Shown piece after piece: positions 1 through 6,466 of a stretch of DNA of 10,429 bases. The position numbers were made by a program, and so were the translations under genes. Under the pieces are notes generated by a model that was not told the DNA's origin, did no database searches, and was given only the letters and a program-made list of their open reading frames with translations. Origin of the DNA: Lachnospiraceae bacterium UBA3641 (GTDB lineage: Bacteria; Bacillota; Clostridia; Lachnospirales; Lachnospiraceae); assembly GCA_002373875.1 (NCBI GenBank), contig DFKQ01000049.1, forward strand, positions 1 through 10,429, read 5' to 3'. Each line of letters opens with the position of its first letter. Position 1 is the stretch's first letter.

Positions 1-35
1 TATAGTAAACGAAATTATTTATTTCGTTTACTATA
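1..35. repeat. Perfect palindromic element, intact copy (15-bp arms, 5-nt loop)
   Basis: The left arm TATAGTAAACGAAAT (1-15) is the exact reverse complement of the right arm (21-35), with the 5-nt loop TATTT between them (16-20). The arms hold only three G:C pairs and no T-run follows, so this is not a convincing terminator. The same sequence recurs at the far end of the window (10408-10429) with the complementary loop AAATA, meaning it is present in the opposite orientation. It lies 27 nt upstream of the first gene and would be in that gene's leader if transcription starts further upstream. I do not recognise it as a named family. A dispersed intergenic repeat, a small MITE-like element or a protein-binding palindrome are all possible. 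Confidence 0.85.
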
Positions 36-62
36 GATCCGCCGGTTTGAAAGGGTAGTGTC

Positions 63-1523
63 ATGGACTACAACAATGGAAATAATAGCAATATGAATAT
101 GGGTAATCCGGGTATGCCCTATGGGGGGATACCGAATCAGGGAATGCCGAATCAGGGGATACCGAATCAGGGAATACCAAACCGTGGAGTGCCTAATCAG
201 GGGATACCGAATCAGGGTATGCCGAACCGCGGAATGCCGAATCCGGGAATGCCGAATCAGGGAATGCCAAATCAGGGCATGCCAAATCGTGGAATGGCGA
301 ATCCGGGAATGCCAAACCATGGAATGCCGAATCAGGGAATGCCGAATCCGGGAATGCCGAATCAGGGAATGCCAAACCATGGAATGCCGAATCAGGGAAT
401 GCCAAACCGGGGAATGCCGAATCCGGGAATGGTGAATCCGAATGTGAGGCCTCCGATATCCGCAAGTCCCGGAAATGTTCATCCGCTTCCCACAAGGGCA
501 GATATTGCAAGCAACAGGCTTGCCAGAGAAATAGAGAAGAGCGTGGGAGGAGACAGGAAGAGTGAAGGACAGGAAGGAGGCTTGGGCTTAAGGCAGGCAG
601 GCAGATCCTTAAGGGCAGGTCGTGCCATTGCGGTGCCTGATGGGTTTATTGAAGGTATAAGCGGGCTGTCGGCTTATATTTTCGGAGGAATACTGATAAT
701 ATGTCTGATCGTGTCCCTGGTGGCTTACGGCAAGGGGCATAAGGGTGGATCGGTCCGCACCGCTAAGGCTTCGATACCCACTGAGATGATAACATATACC
801 GGAATATTCAGGAATGCCTATGAGGCGGCCGCGGCCGGATCACTGAGCGGAGCCGGGTCCGATTCCGGAGTTTTGTATAATGATGACGGTACAATGGTTC
901 CCGCAGCACCTACGGCTATTGGTGAAGAAACACCGGCAGCTACGGATCCGGATGACTTTGATCCTGCGGCCATATCATCAGGTGATGATGAAACTGCGGT
1001 GGGAAGCGGCTCGGAAGGAACTGATTCAGCTTCATCCGGAAGCTATGGACAGGCTGAATCCTACAAGGAGCTGCTGGATCAGCTTGAGAAGGCGATAGCA
1101 TCGGGTGATTCTTCGTTTGTTGCAAGCAAGATGGCATATGAGGACGAGAGTGGAACCCTTAAGGCTTTTCCCCAGACCGTTGTGGATCATTTCGTGACCT
1201 ATATGTCATCGAATACGGATAAATTGTCGGCACTTATGACCGATCTTTCAAGTGATAAGTATTCGGGGCAGAATGACGGTGAATTCATTGTCAAGCTTCC
1301 CTATATCAAGTTTGTAGTGAACATGGGGTATGATAACACTACGGTATCCATTCCGGGATTTAACGAGCAGGTGGTAAATGCAGGCCAGAGCGCGGATATA
1401 GCGCCTTTGTTGCCGTGTATGTACACGCTTACGATAAGCAATCCCGACTGGAATGATGTGGTCACCAGGGATATAGAGGCTAATATAAACGAATCGACAA
1501 TATCGATAAATATAAAACCTTAA
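63..1523 (+). CDS. Single-pass membrane protein with N-terminal GMPNQ pentapeptide repeats and TcaA-like C-terminal region
   Basis: This 486-residue protein falls into five parts. Residues 1-21 are rich in Asn, Gly and Met. Residues 22-126 are 21 head-to-tail G-[MIV]-P-N-[QRPH] pentapeptides. Residues 127-200 form a basic segment. One clear hydrophobic helix lies at about 201-223 (core GGILIICLIVSLVAYG). An acidic Ser/Gly/Asp linker runs from about 255 to 330. The C-terminal region has a helical stretch (about 331-397) and a beta-rich end (about 405-486) with the phrase LLPCMYTLTISNPDW. That phrase resembles the 'LxPGxYxxxxxxxN' strands of TcaA/YvbJ-type exported domains, but this is judged by eye. 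The topology is probably repeats inside and C-terminal domain outside; flanking charges are positive on both sides, so it is not certain. No signal peptide or LPXTG motif is seen. ATG 63 is chosen because GAAAGGG (49-55) lies 7 nt upstream. The stop is 23 nt before the GT2 gene, so the two are probably co-transcribed. Specific function is unknown. Confidence 0.85.
   Translation: MDYNNGNNSNMNMGNPGMPYGGIPNQGMPNQGIPNQGIPNRGVPNQGIPNQGMPNRGMPNPGMPNQGMPNQGMPNRGMANPGMPNHGMPNQGMPNPGMPNQGMPNHGMPNQGMPNRGMPNPGMVNPNVRPPISASPGNVHPLPTRADIASNRLAREIEKSVGGDRKSEGQEGGLGLRQAGRSLRAGRAIAVPDGFIEGISGLSAYIFGGILIICLIVSLVAYGKGHKGGSVRTAKASIPTEMITYTGIFRNAYEAAAAGSLSGAGSDSGVLYNDDGTMVPAAPTAIGEETPAATDPDDFDPAAISSGDDETAVGSGSEGTDSASSGSYGQAESYKELLDQLEKAIASGDSSFVASKMAYEDESGTLKAFPQTVVDHFVTYMSSNTDKLSALMTDLSSDKYSGQNDGEFIVKLPYIKFVVNMGYDNTTVSIPGFNEQVVNAGQSADIAPLLPCMYTLTISNPDWNDVVTRDIEANINESTISINIKP
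126..440 (+). repeat. In-frame 15-nt tandem repeat, 21 units, coding G-[MIV]-P-N-[QRPH]
   Basis: The unit is approximately GGAATGCCGAATCAG, translated GMPNQ. Gly and Asn are invariant in all 21 units, Pro is replaced once (by Ala) and once by Val, the second position is Met, Ile or Val, and the fifth varies among Gln, Arg, Pro and His. A higher-order 60-nt (four-unit) repeat is visible: 301-360 and 361-420 differ at only four positions, which points to a recent duplication. Because 15 is a multiple of three, every reading frame on both strands stays open through the array. This explains the long overlapping open frames here, which are not genes. Confidence 0.95.
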
Positions 1524-1546
1524 AGAAAGGGGCAAACGGGAAGAAT

Positions 1547-2284
1547 ATGGCAGTAAGGCTTGACAAGGATACACTGAAGCTTTCGGTGGTCATACCGGTC
1601 TATAATGAGAGGAAAACCCTGGAGGGGATCATCGCATCGGTTAAGGATTGCGGCATTAAGAACCTTGAGATAATCCTGGTTGATGATTATTCAACCGACG
1701 GAACAAGGGAGCTGCTGCAGACGGAAGTCGGCAAGTCGGTGGACAAGGTTCTGTACCATAAACACAACATGGGTAAGGGGGCAGCCCTGCGAGATGGCTT
1801 TAAGGCTGCAACCGGTGATCTTGTTGTTGTGCAGGATGCCGATAACGAATATGATCCCAAGGATTACAATACGCTTATTGAGCCCTTCGTGTCAGGCAGG
1901 GGTGATGCCGATGTAGTATACGGAAGCCGGTATGCAAGAAGCGAGAGATATATGATAAAGAGGTTCTATCACAGTGCGGGTAATAAATTCCTGACCTTTA
2001 TGTCCAATATCTTTTCCGATCTGGCCCTGACGGATATGGAGACCTGCTATAAGATGTTCAGGCGTGAGATAATACAGTCGATCCCAATTGTAGAGGACAG
2101 GTTCGGGTTTGAACCTGAGGTAACGGCCAAGATCGCCAAAAAGAGATGTAAGATATATGAAGTTCCGATCTCCTATTATCCGAGGACTTACAATGAGGGT
2201 AAGAAGATCGGTGTCAAGGATGGCTTCAGGGCGATCTACTGTATCTTAAAATATAATCTGTTTGATCCATCTTATAAGGGATAA
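1547..2284 (+). CDS. Family 2 glycosyltransferase, polyprenyl-phosphate sugar synthase (DPM1-like) type
   Basis: This 245-residue soluble GT-A enzyme is expected to transfer a sugar from a nucleotide donor to polyprenyl phosphate at the cytoplasmic face of the membrane. The family signatures appear in order: KLSVVIPVYNE (11-21), ILVDDYSTDGT (43-53), the metal/nucleotide-binding QDADNEYDP (96-104, DxD at D97-D99), VVYGSRY (123-129), the acceptor-loop region RFGFEPEVTAKIAKK (175-189) and EVPISYYPRTYNEGKKIG (195-212). There are no C-terminal membrane helices, as in the short DPM1-like enzymes and unlike GtrB. The sugar cannot be told from sequence. Two purine-rich stretches precede the ATG, GAAAGGGG (1525-1532, far at 14 nt) and GGGAAG (1538-1543, close at 3 nt), so the ribosome site is imperfect. 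The gene sits 23 nt after the repeat-bearing membrane protein and is followed by a terminator. GT-C-like membrane proteins encoded downstream are plausible users of its lipid-linked product. Confidence 0.9.
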   Translation: MAVRLDKDTLKLSVVIPVYNERKTLEGIIASVKDCGIKNLEIILVDDYSTDGTRELLQTEVGKSVDKVLYHKHNMGKGAALRDGFKAATGDLVVVQDADNEYDPKDYNTLIEPFVSGRGDADVVYGSRYARSERYMIKRFYHSAGNKFLTFMSNIFSDLALTDMETCYKMFRREIIQSIPIVEDRFGFEPEVTAKIAKKRCKIYEVPISYYPRTYNEGKKIGVKDGFRAIYCILKYNLFDPSYKG

Positions 2285-2285
2285 G

Positions 2286-2311
2286 AAAATCCGCCGATGG
2301 CGGATTTTTTT
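2286..2311 (+). terminator. Intrinsic terminator between the GT2 gene and dgt
   Basis: AAAATCCGCC (2286-2295) pairs perfectly with GGCGGATTTT (2299-2308) around the 3-nt loop GAT, and seven T residues run from 2305 to 2311. The hairpin begins one base after the GT2 stop codon. Immediately after the T-run come the GGGGGGA ribosome site and ATG of dgt, leaving no space for a separate promoter. Either dgt depends on read-through or its promoter lies inside the GT2 gene. Confidence 0.85.
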
Positions 2312-2322
2312 GGGGGGAAACA

Positions 2323-3774
2323 ATGAACTGGACAAGGTTAATGTGCTCCGAGCGCTTAAGAGAATATCATAAGAAGGGTCCCTCGTCGGATCTTCGAACG
2401 GAGTTCGAGAAGGATTACCACAGGATAATAAGCTCCCCTTCCTTCAGGAGGCTTCAGGACAAGACTCAGGTATTTCCCCTTGATAAGAGTGATTTCATAA
2501 GGACAAGACTGACCCACTCCCTTGAAGTTTCTTCCTTCGCCAAATCATTGGGGCAGAGCGTAGGCGCAAGGATCATAAAGGAAGGGCTGGCGGATGATTT
2601 CACAGACCGGACCAGGGCCGATATATGCGATGTTCTGCAGTGCGCGGGGCTTCTTCATGATATAGGGAACCCTGCCTTCGGGCATTTCGGTGAGAGTGCC
2701 ATTCAGGACTGGTTCAAAAGGAATCTTGGGAAGCTTAAGTTGCGGGGTGTGCCGCTTACTGCTGTTTTGTCGGATCAGATGCAGAATGATTTTTATCATT
2801 TTGAAGGAAATACACAGGCACTTAGGGTGGTTACCAAGCTTCATTTTCTGGTGGATGAGAGGGGTATGAACCTTACAAAGGCCCTGCTTGCCACCATGAT
2901 CAAGTATCCCGGATCTTCCCTTGAGATAAGCTACGATAAGAATGATCCCGGAAGAGATATCAAGCATAAAAAAATGGGGTATTTTTATGCCGATAAGGAT
3001 AACTATAAGGAAATAGAGGATTCCTGCGGTCTTAACGGATGCAGGCATCCCCTTACCTTTCTTCTTGAAGCGGCGGATGATATAGCCTACAATACGGCCG
3101 ATATCGAGGATGCGGTAAAAAAAGGCAACATTTCATTCGACCTTCTGCTTGAAGAGCTTAAGGGATTTCGTGACAGGTATGGGGACGGGGCCGATGAGGC
3201 ATCGACTGAACTATATGCTTCCATGCTTGAGCGGCTTGAGAAGTTGTACCGCAGGGCTCTTGAGAATCACTACGAACCTGCCGGGAATTATGCGGTATCC
3301 AATTGGATAGTAAGCGTGCAGGGACTTCTTATAAATGCCGTCACTGACGCATTCATAGATAATTACGGGGATATCATGTCGGGGAATTGCAGGAGGGATC
3401 TTATCTCACTGTCAAGGGGAGACCTTATTGTCAGGGCCCTGTCCGATATCGCCTACAGGTATGTCTTTATATCAAAACCGATCCTTAAGCTTGAGGTTGC
3501 GGCTTCAGCTATATTTGACTTTCTTCTTGAGAAATTTACGGATGCGTTTATTTTCTATGATACTTCCTGCTGGGATGATGAGAGGACAGCCATACGTGAC
3601 AAGCTTACCAGGCTTATGTCCGATAATTACTTAAGGATTTACAGGAAGTATTCCGAAGGATGCGATGAAGCGGAAAAGCTGTATCTGCGTCTTCTGATGG
3701 TCACCGACTATGTATGCGGTATGACGGATTCCTTCGCTAAGAGGACTTATCAGGAACTGACGGGTATTATATAA
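2323..3774 (+). CDS. dgt: dGTPase-type dNTP triphosphohydrolase (HD superfamily)
   Basis: This 483-residue protein would hydrolyse dGTP (or, in relatives, other dNTPs) to the deoxynucleoside plus triphosphate in the cytoplasm, helping to set the dNTP pool. The HD metal site is complete: H65 in TRLTHS, H112-D113 in GLLHDIGNPAFGHFGE, and D252/D253 in EAADDIAYNTADIEDA. Other family landmarks are SFRRLQDKTQVFPL (40-53) and HFEGNTQALR (159-168). Length is close to E. coli Dgt (about 500 residues), and no part appears missing. Substrate preference cannot be read from sequence, so 'dGTPase' is the family name rather than a tested activity. ATG 2323 is supported by GGGGGGA at 2312-2318, five bases upstream. 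The gene is preceded by a strong terminator and followed after only 2 nt by the acyltransferase gene, so it appears to be the first gene of the next transcription unit. Its place among envelope genes is unexplained. Confidence 0.93.
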   Translation: MNWTRLMCSERLREYHKKGPSSDLRTEFEKDYHRIISSPSFRRLQDKTQVFPLDKSDFIRTRLTHSLEVSSFAKSLGQSVGARIIKEGLADDFTDRTRADICDVLQCAGLLHDIGNPAFGHFGESAIQDWFKRNLGKLKLRGVPLTAVLSDQMQNDFYHFEGNTQALRVVTKLHFLVDERGMNLTKALLATMIKYPGSSLEISYDKNDPGRDIKHKKMGYFYADKDNYKEIEDSCGLNGCRHPLTFLLEAADDIAYNTADIEDAVKKGNISFDLLLEELKGFRDRYGDGADEASTELYASMLERLEKLYRRALENHYEPAGNYAVSNWIVSVQGLLINAVTDAFIDNYGDIMSGNCRRDLISLSRGDLIVRALSDIAYRYVFISKPILKLEVAASAIFDFLLEKFTDAFIFYDTSCWDDERTAIRDKLTRLMSDNYLRIYRKYSEGCDEAEKLYLRLLMVTDYVCGMTDSFAKRTYQELTGII

Positions 3775-3776
3775 AA

Positions 3777-4874
3777 ATGGCAGAGAAAACACATAAAAAA
3801 CAATTGAATTACCTTGATATAGCCCGGGGTATAGGCATAATTGTCGTTATTCTTGCACATGTTGACACAGGCGACAATCCCCTGTGTTCCTGGATAGGCT
3901 CTTTTTGCATGGCCATTTTCTTTTTTGTTTCCGGAGCTCTTCTTAATTATCTTGACAGATGGAGAAATGAAAATGCCGGACAGATAATCCTTAAGCGTAT
4001 TAAAGGGGTATTGTATCCGTATTTTACATTCTCAGCCCTGATCATTGCCTACTACACATTTATGCGGGTGGTATTTAAGGACGGGAGCTATTCCAATATA
4101 CTGGAGATCGTAAAGAGTACATTAAGTCTGTCGGGCTATGACGCTCTCTGGTTTATGCCGGTTCTTTTTTTTGCCGAGGTCATATGTGTCCTGCTGTTAA
4201 GATATTTCGGCAGGGGAAAAGATAAGGATAATAAGGCCGGGCTTATAAAGGAATGGATCGGATTTGCCTTTATTACGGCACTGAGTCTTGTATGCTGGCA
4301 TATCCTTACTGTCGGTATCATAGAGCAGTATGCTGACGGATGGTTCACTTTTGTTAAGTTTACAAGAATACTCATGTCCTGTGTGTTTATTTATGCCGGA
4401 TATTTCTATTTCGAATATAAGGACAGGATACTTAAGCTTAACCGCAAGGTCATGATCGCGGCCTGTGTGATCTGGATCATTATTGATTTTCCCATCGCCC
4501 AGCCCAATCATTTCGTGGATTATGCCTTTGTAAGGATCGTGAGTCTGCCCCTTCAGTATCTTACCGGTATACTTATGTCCGCGGCTATCCTCTATCTGGG
4601 AGAGGTATTAAACATTAAATGCAGGCCGCTTGAGTTCTTCGGAAAGAATTCACTTACCATGATGGCAACACATAACCCGCTTCCGGTGCTTGCCACGGTG
4701 TATAACCTGTATAAGAAATATGTACCTGAGATCGGACGGTATCCGGATGATGTGATAATACTTGTTATAATCCTTATTGTGGAAGTGCCGATAGTAATGT
4801 TTGTTAACAGATTTCTGCCGTTTATTGTAAGATGGCCGAAAAAGGATATCAGGAAAAGTAAAGACATAAAATGA
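3777..4874 (+). CDS. Acyltransferase-3 family membrane O-acyltransferase
   Basis: This is a 365-residue polytopic inner-membrane protein with roughly ten hydrophobic segments. The opening YLDIARGIGIIVVILAHV is the classic acyltransferase-3 (PF01757) first helix, with the R-x10-H pair at R17 and H28. It is followed by FFFVSGALL (48-56), and a C-terminal FFGKNSLTMMATHNP (287-301, H299) matches the conserved last-third motif of the family. Members move acetyl or other acyl groups onto hydroxyls of exported sugars, peptidoglycan or lipids; the acceptor here is unknown, but neighbouring glycosyltransferases suggest a surface glycan. There is no fused SGNH domain, so it is the short form. The ATG lies 2 nt after the dgt stop with only a weak CGGG-type ribosome site upstream, so translation probably depends on coupling. 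Its stop overlaps the next start as ATGA. Confidence 0.88.
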   Translation: MAEKTHKKQLNYLDIARGIGIIVVILAHVDTGDNPLCSWIGSFCMAIFFFVSGALLNYLDRWRNENAGQIILKRIKGVLYPYFTFSALIIAYYTFMRVVFKDGSYSNILEIVKSTLSLSGYDALWFMPVLFFAEVICVLLLRYFGRGKDKDNKAGLIKEWIGFAFITALSLVCWHILTVGIIEQYADGWFTFVKFTRILMSCVFIYAGYFYFEYKDRILKLNRKVMIAACVIWIIIDFPIAQPNHFVDYAFVRIVSLPLQYLTGILMSAAILYLGEVLNIKCRPLEFFGKNSLTMMATHNPLPVLATVYNLYKKYVPEIGRYPDDVIILVIILIVEVPIVMFVNRFLPFIVRWPKKDIRKSKDIK

Positions 4875-6466
4875 AAATGGCGGACAGATTGATGGATAAC
4901 AGATTTTTCAGGCCGGGAATCATCCTTGCTTTATCCTGTATACTTATGTATACATCAGTAAGATGGATACTTATGCAGGATGGGGAATACTACTGGCTTT
5001 CGGGGAAAGAGGTATCAAGGATAACGTATATCATATCCTGCCTTGGTTTGATCTTTATGACATCTCTTGTGTTTTGGCTTAAGGACAGGATCAGGCTTGA
5101 AAATCTTTTCATCATTCTTTATCTGGCTCTTGAAATTATGTATCTGCTTGTTGTCCCGCTTTCGTCGACTCCCGATGAAACAGAACATATGCTGCGCTCA
5201 TACGGCATCTCTCAGGGTGATTTCGTTCCCGAAACAAATGAGGCCAGTGAGGGGGGGAGCTATGTACCGGATAATATAAACTATATGTGGAACCGGAGCG
5301 GAAGCACAATAAAGGATATGCGCGATAACCTTATGATGGAGGCGAGTGGAACGAGGGTTTTTCTTACTTACTCCAACACAGCTCTTTATTCGCCGATCAC
5401 CTATACACCACAGACGGTCGGAATGTTTATCGGAAGGCTCATATGCCATAAGCCGTATGTTTGGGCTTACATTGGCCGGATATTCAATATACTTACTGTC
5501 GGCTTTTTGATATTTACGGCGATAAGGATCAGCCCTGTGGGCAAGCATATCATTTTTGCTCTTTCCATGCTTCCCATCAATATGTATGAGAGTGCATCCT
5601 TAAGCGGTGGCGCTCTTGCCTATGCGGTAACTGTCCTTATTATATCTTATACACTGTGGTTAAGGTATGTAAAAAGCGGTACGATGAATAAGCGTGAGAA
5701 GCTGTGGCTCTATCTGCTTCTTCTCTTCTCTGCGTCATGCAAGATCGTTTATGTTCCTTTTGTACTTATGGCGTTTATTGTTCCCATAGAGAGGTTCGGT
5801 GACAAAAAAAGGTATTTTTTTCATATTGCTTGTGCAACAGTTATGATCCTGCTTGCGTCGGTGGGCTGGGTGTCGATAAGCAGCCGTTATCTCATCGAGT
5901 ATACAACCGGGGTGGATTCTGCTGCCCAGGCAAGGTTTGTCCTTATGCACCCGTTTAATTATCTGCAGACGATAGTAAACACGTTCATGCAGGTAGGTGA
6001 ATGGATAATAAAGACTTTTTTTGCAGCTTCGTTGGGATATTTTAATGTCGATGGGAGCATGGTCATGATAATTATATCCATGCTGACCCTTGCATATGTA
6101 AGTACGAATGATCGACTGGTCATACACAGAATAGCATCAGGCCCTGATAATTCCGGAAGTAATGATATGCAGAGCTTTATGAAGGAGAAGATCCTGCTTA
6201 TCTCAGCCGTAATGATATCATGTCTTCTTGTTCTTACAAGTGAGTATGTGCAGTGGACGGCATATAAGAATCCAAGTATTGACGGCCTGCAGGGGAGATA
6301 TTTTCTGCCGCTTGTTTTTCCTTTTCTTTTGATAATAAAGAGAAAGGTATTTGTCTTTGAACCCGAAACGGAGAATGACTGTATGTGCAGAATGCCTTAC
6401 TGCATAATGTTCATCTGCTTTGTAAATCTGATGACTGTAGTAACCTTATTTATTCATTATGTTTAA
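4871..6466 (+). CDS. DUF2142-type polytopic membrane protein, probable surface-glycan function
   Basis: This 531-residue protein has about a dozen hydrophobic segments. Two signatures place it near DUF2142: PLSSTPDETEHMLRSYGISQG (about 96-116) just after an early helix, which is the family's PPDExxH...Y.IS.G pattern, and DGLQGRYFLPLVFP (471-484) before the last helices. An external loop of about 70 residues (105-180) ends in YTPQTVGMFIGRL, also typical. DUF2142 proteins are generally found in polysaccharide and teichoic-acid loci and are thought to be GT-C-like, but no firm activity is known to me. At 243-248 the sequence reads SLSGGA, where many relatives, as I recall them, carry an Asp; this needs an alignment. 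Start codons at 4871 (ATGA overlap with the upstream stop) and 4877 are both possible. The overlap favours 4871. AGGAAAAG at 4851-4858 is the only ribosome-site candidate and is distant. Confidence 0.75.
   Translation: MKMADRLMDNRFFRPGIILALSCILMYTSVRWILMQDGEYYWLSGKEVSRITYIISCLGLIFMTSLVFWLKDRIRLENLFIILYLALEIMYLLVVPLSSTPDETEHMLRSYGISQGDFVPETNEASEGGSYVPDNINYMWNRSGSTIKDMRDNLMMEASGTRVFLTYSNTALYSPITYTPQTVGMFIGRLICHKPYVWAYIGRIFNILTVGFLIFTAIRISPVGKHIIFALSMLPINMYESASLSGGALAYAVTVLIISYTLWLRYVKSGTMNKREKLWLYLLLLFSASCKIVYVPFVLMAFIVPIERFGDKKRYFFHIACATVMILLASVGWVSISSRYLIEYTTGVDSAAQARFVLMHPFNYLQTIVNTFMQVGEWIIKTFFAASLGYFNVDGSMVMIIISMLTLAYVSTNDRLVIHRIASGPDNSGSNDMQSFMKEKILLISAVMISCLLVLTSEYVQWTAYKNPSIDGLQGRYFLPLVFPFLLIIKRKVFVFEPETENDCMCRMPYCIMFICFVNLMTVVTLFIHYV

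Noticed and set aside
1..35. Intrinsic terminator at the opening palindrome
   Set aside because: The stem has only three G:C pairs in 15 and is followed by GATCC rather than a T-run. It is better described as a repeat.
27..62. Promoter for the first gene within the palindrome (TATAGT or TACTAT as a -10 box)
   Set aside because: No partner -35 box can be placed with proper spacing inside the window, and AT-rich palindromes produce such hexamers by chance.
126..440. CRISPR-like array
   Set aside because: The units are contiguous 15-mers with no unique spacers, they are in frame with a coding gene, and no cas gene is present.
15..510. Long open frames on the minus strand (15-482, 193-510) and in another plus frame (121-435) over the repeat array
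   Set aside because: They are by-products of a 15-nt repeat, which keeps all six frames free of stops. Their products are only monotonous IRHS/GLAFPDS/RIREC repeats, with no convincing ribosome site, and they overlap a well-supported gene.
2545..3048. 167-residue minus-strand open frame inside dgt
   Set aside because: It lies wholly opposite a clear, motif-rich dgt frame, its product shows no recognisable domain, and no promoter or ribosome site is apparent.
5735..6127. 130-residue minus-strand open frame inside the DUF2142 gene
   Set aside because: It is antisense to a membrane protein gene, and its product is rich in His, Tyr, Lys and Arg with no domain. It is typical of a chance shadow frame.
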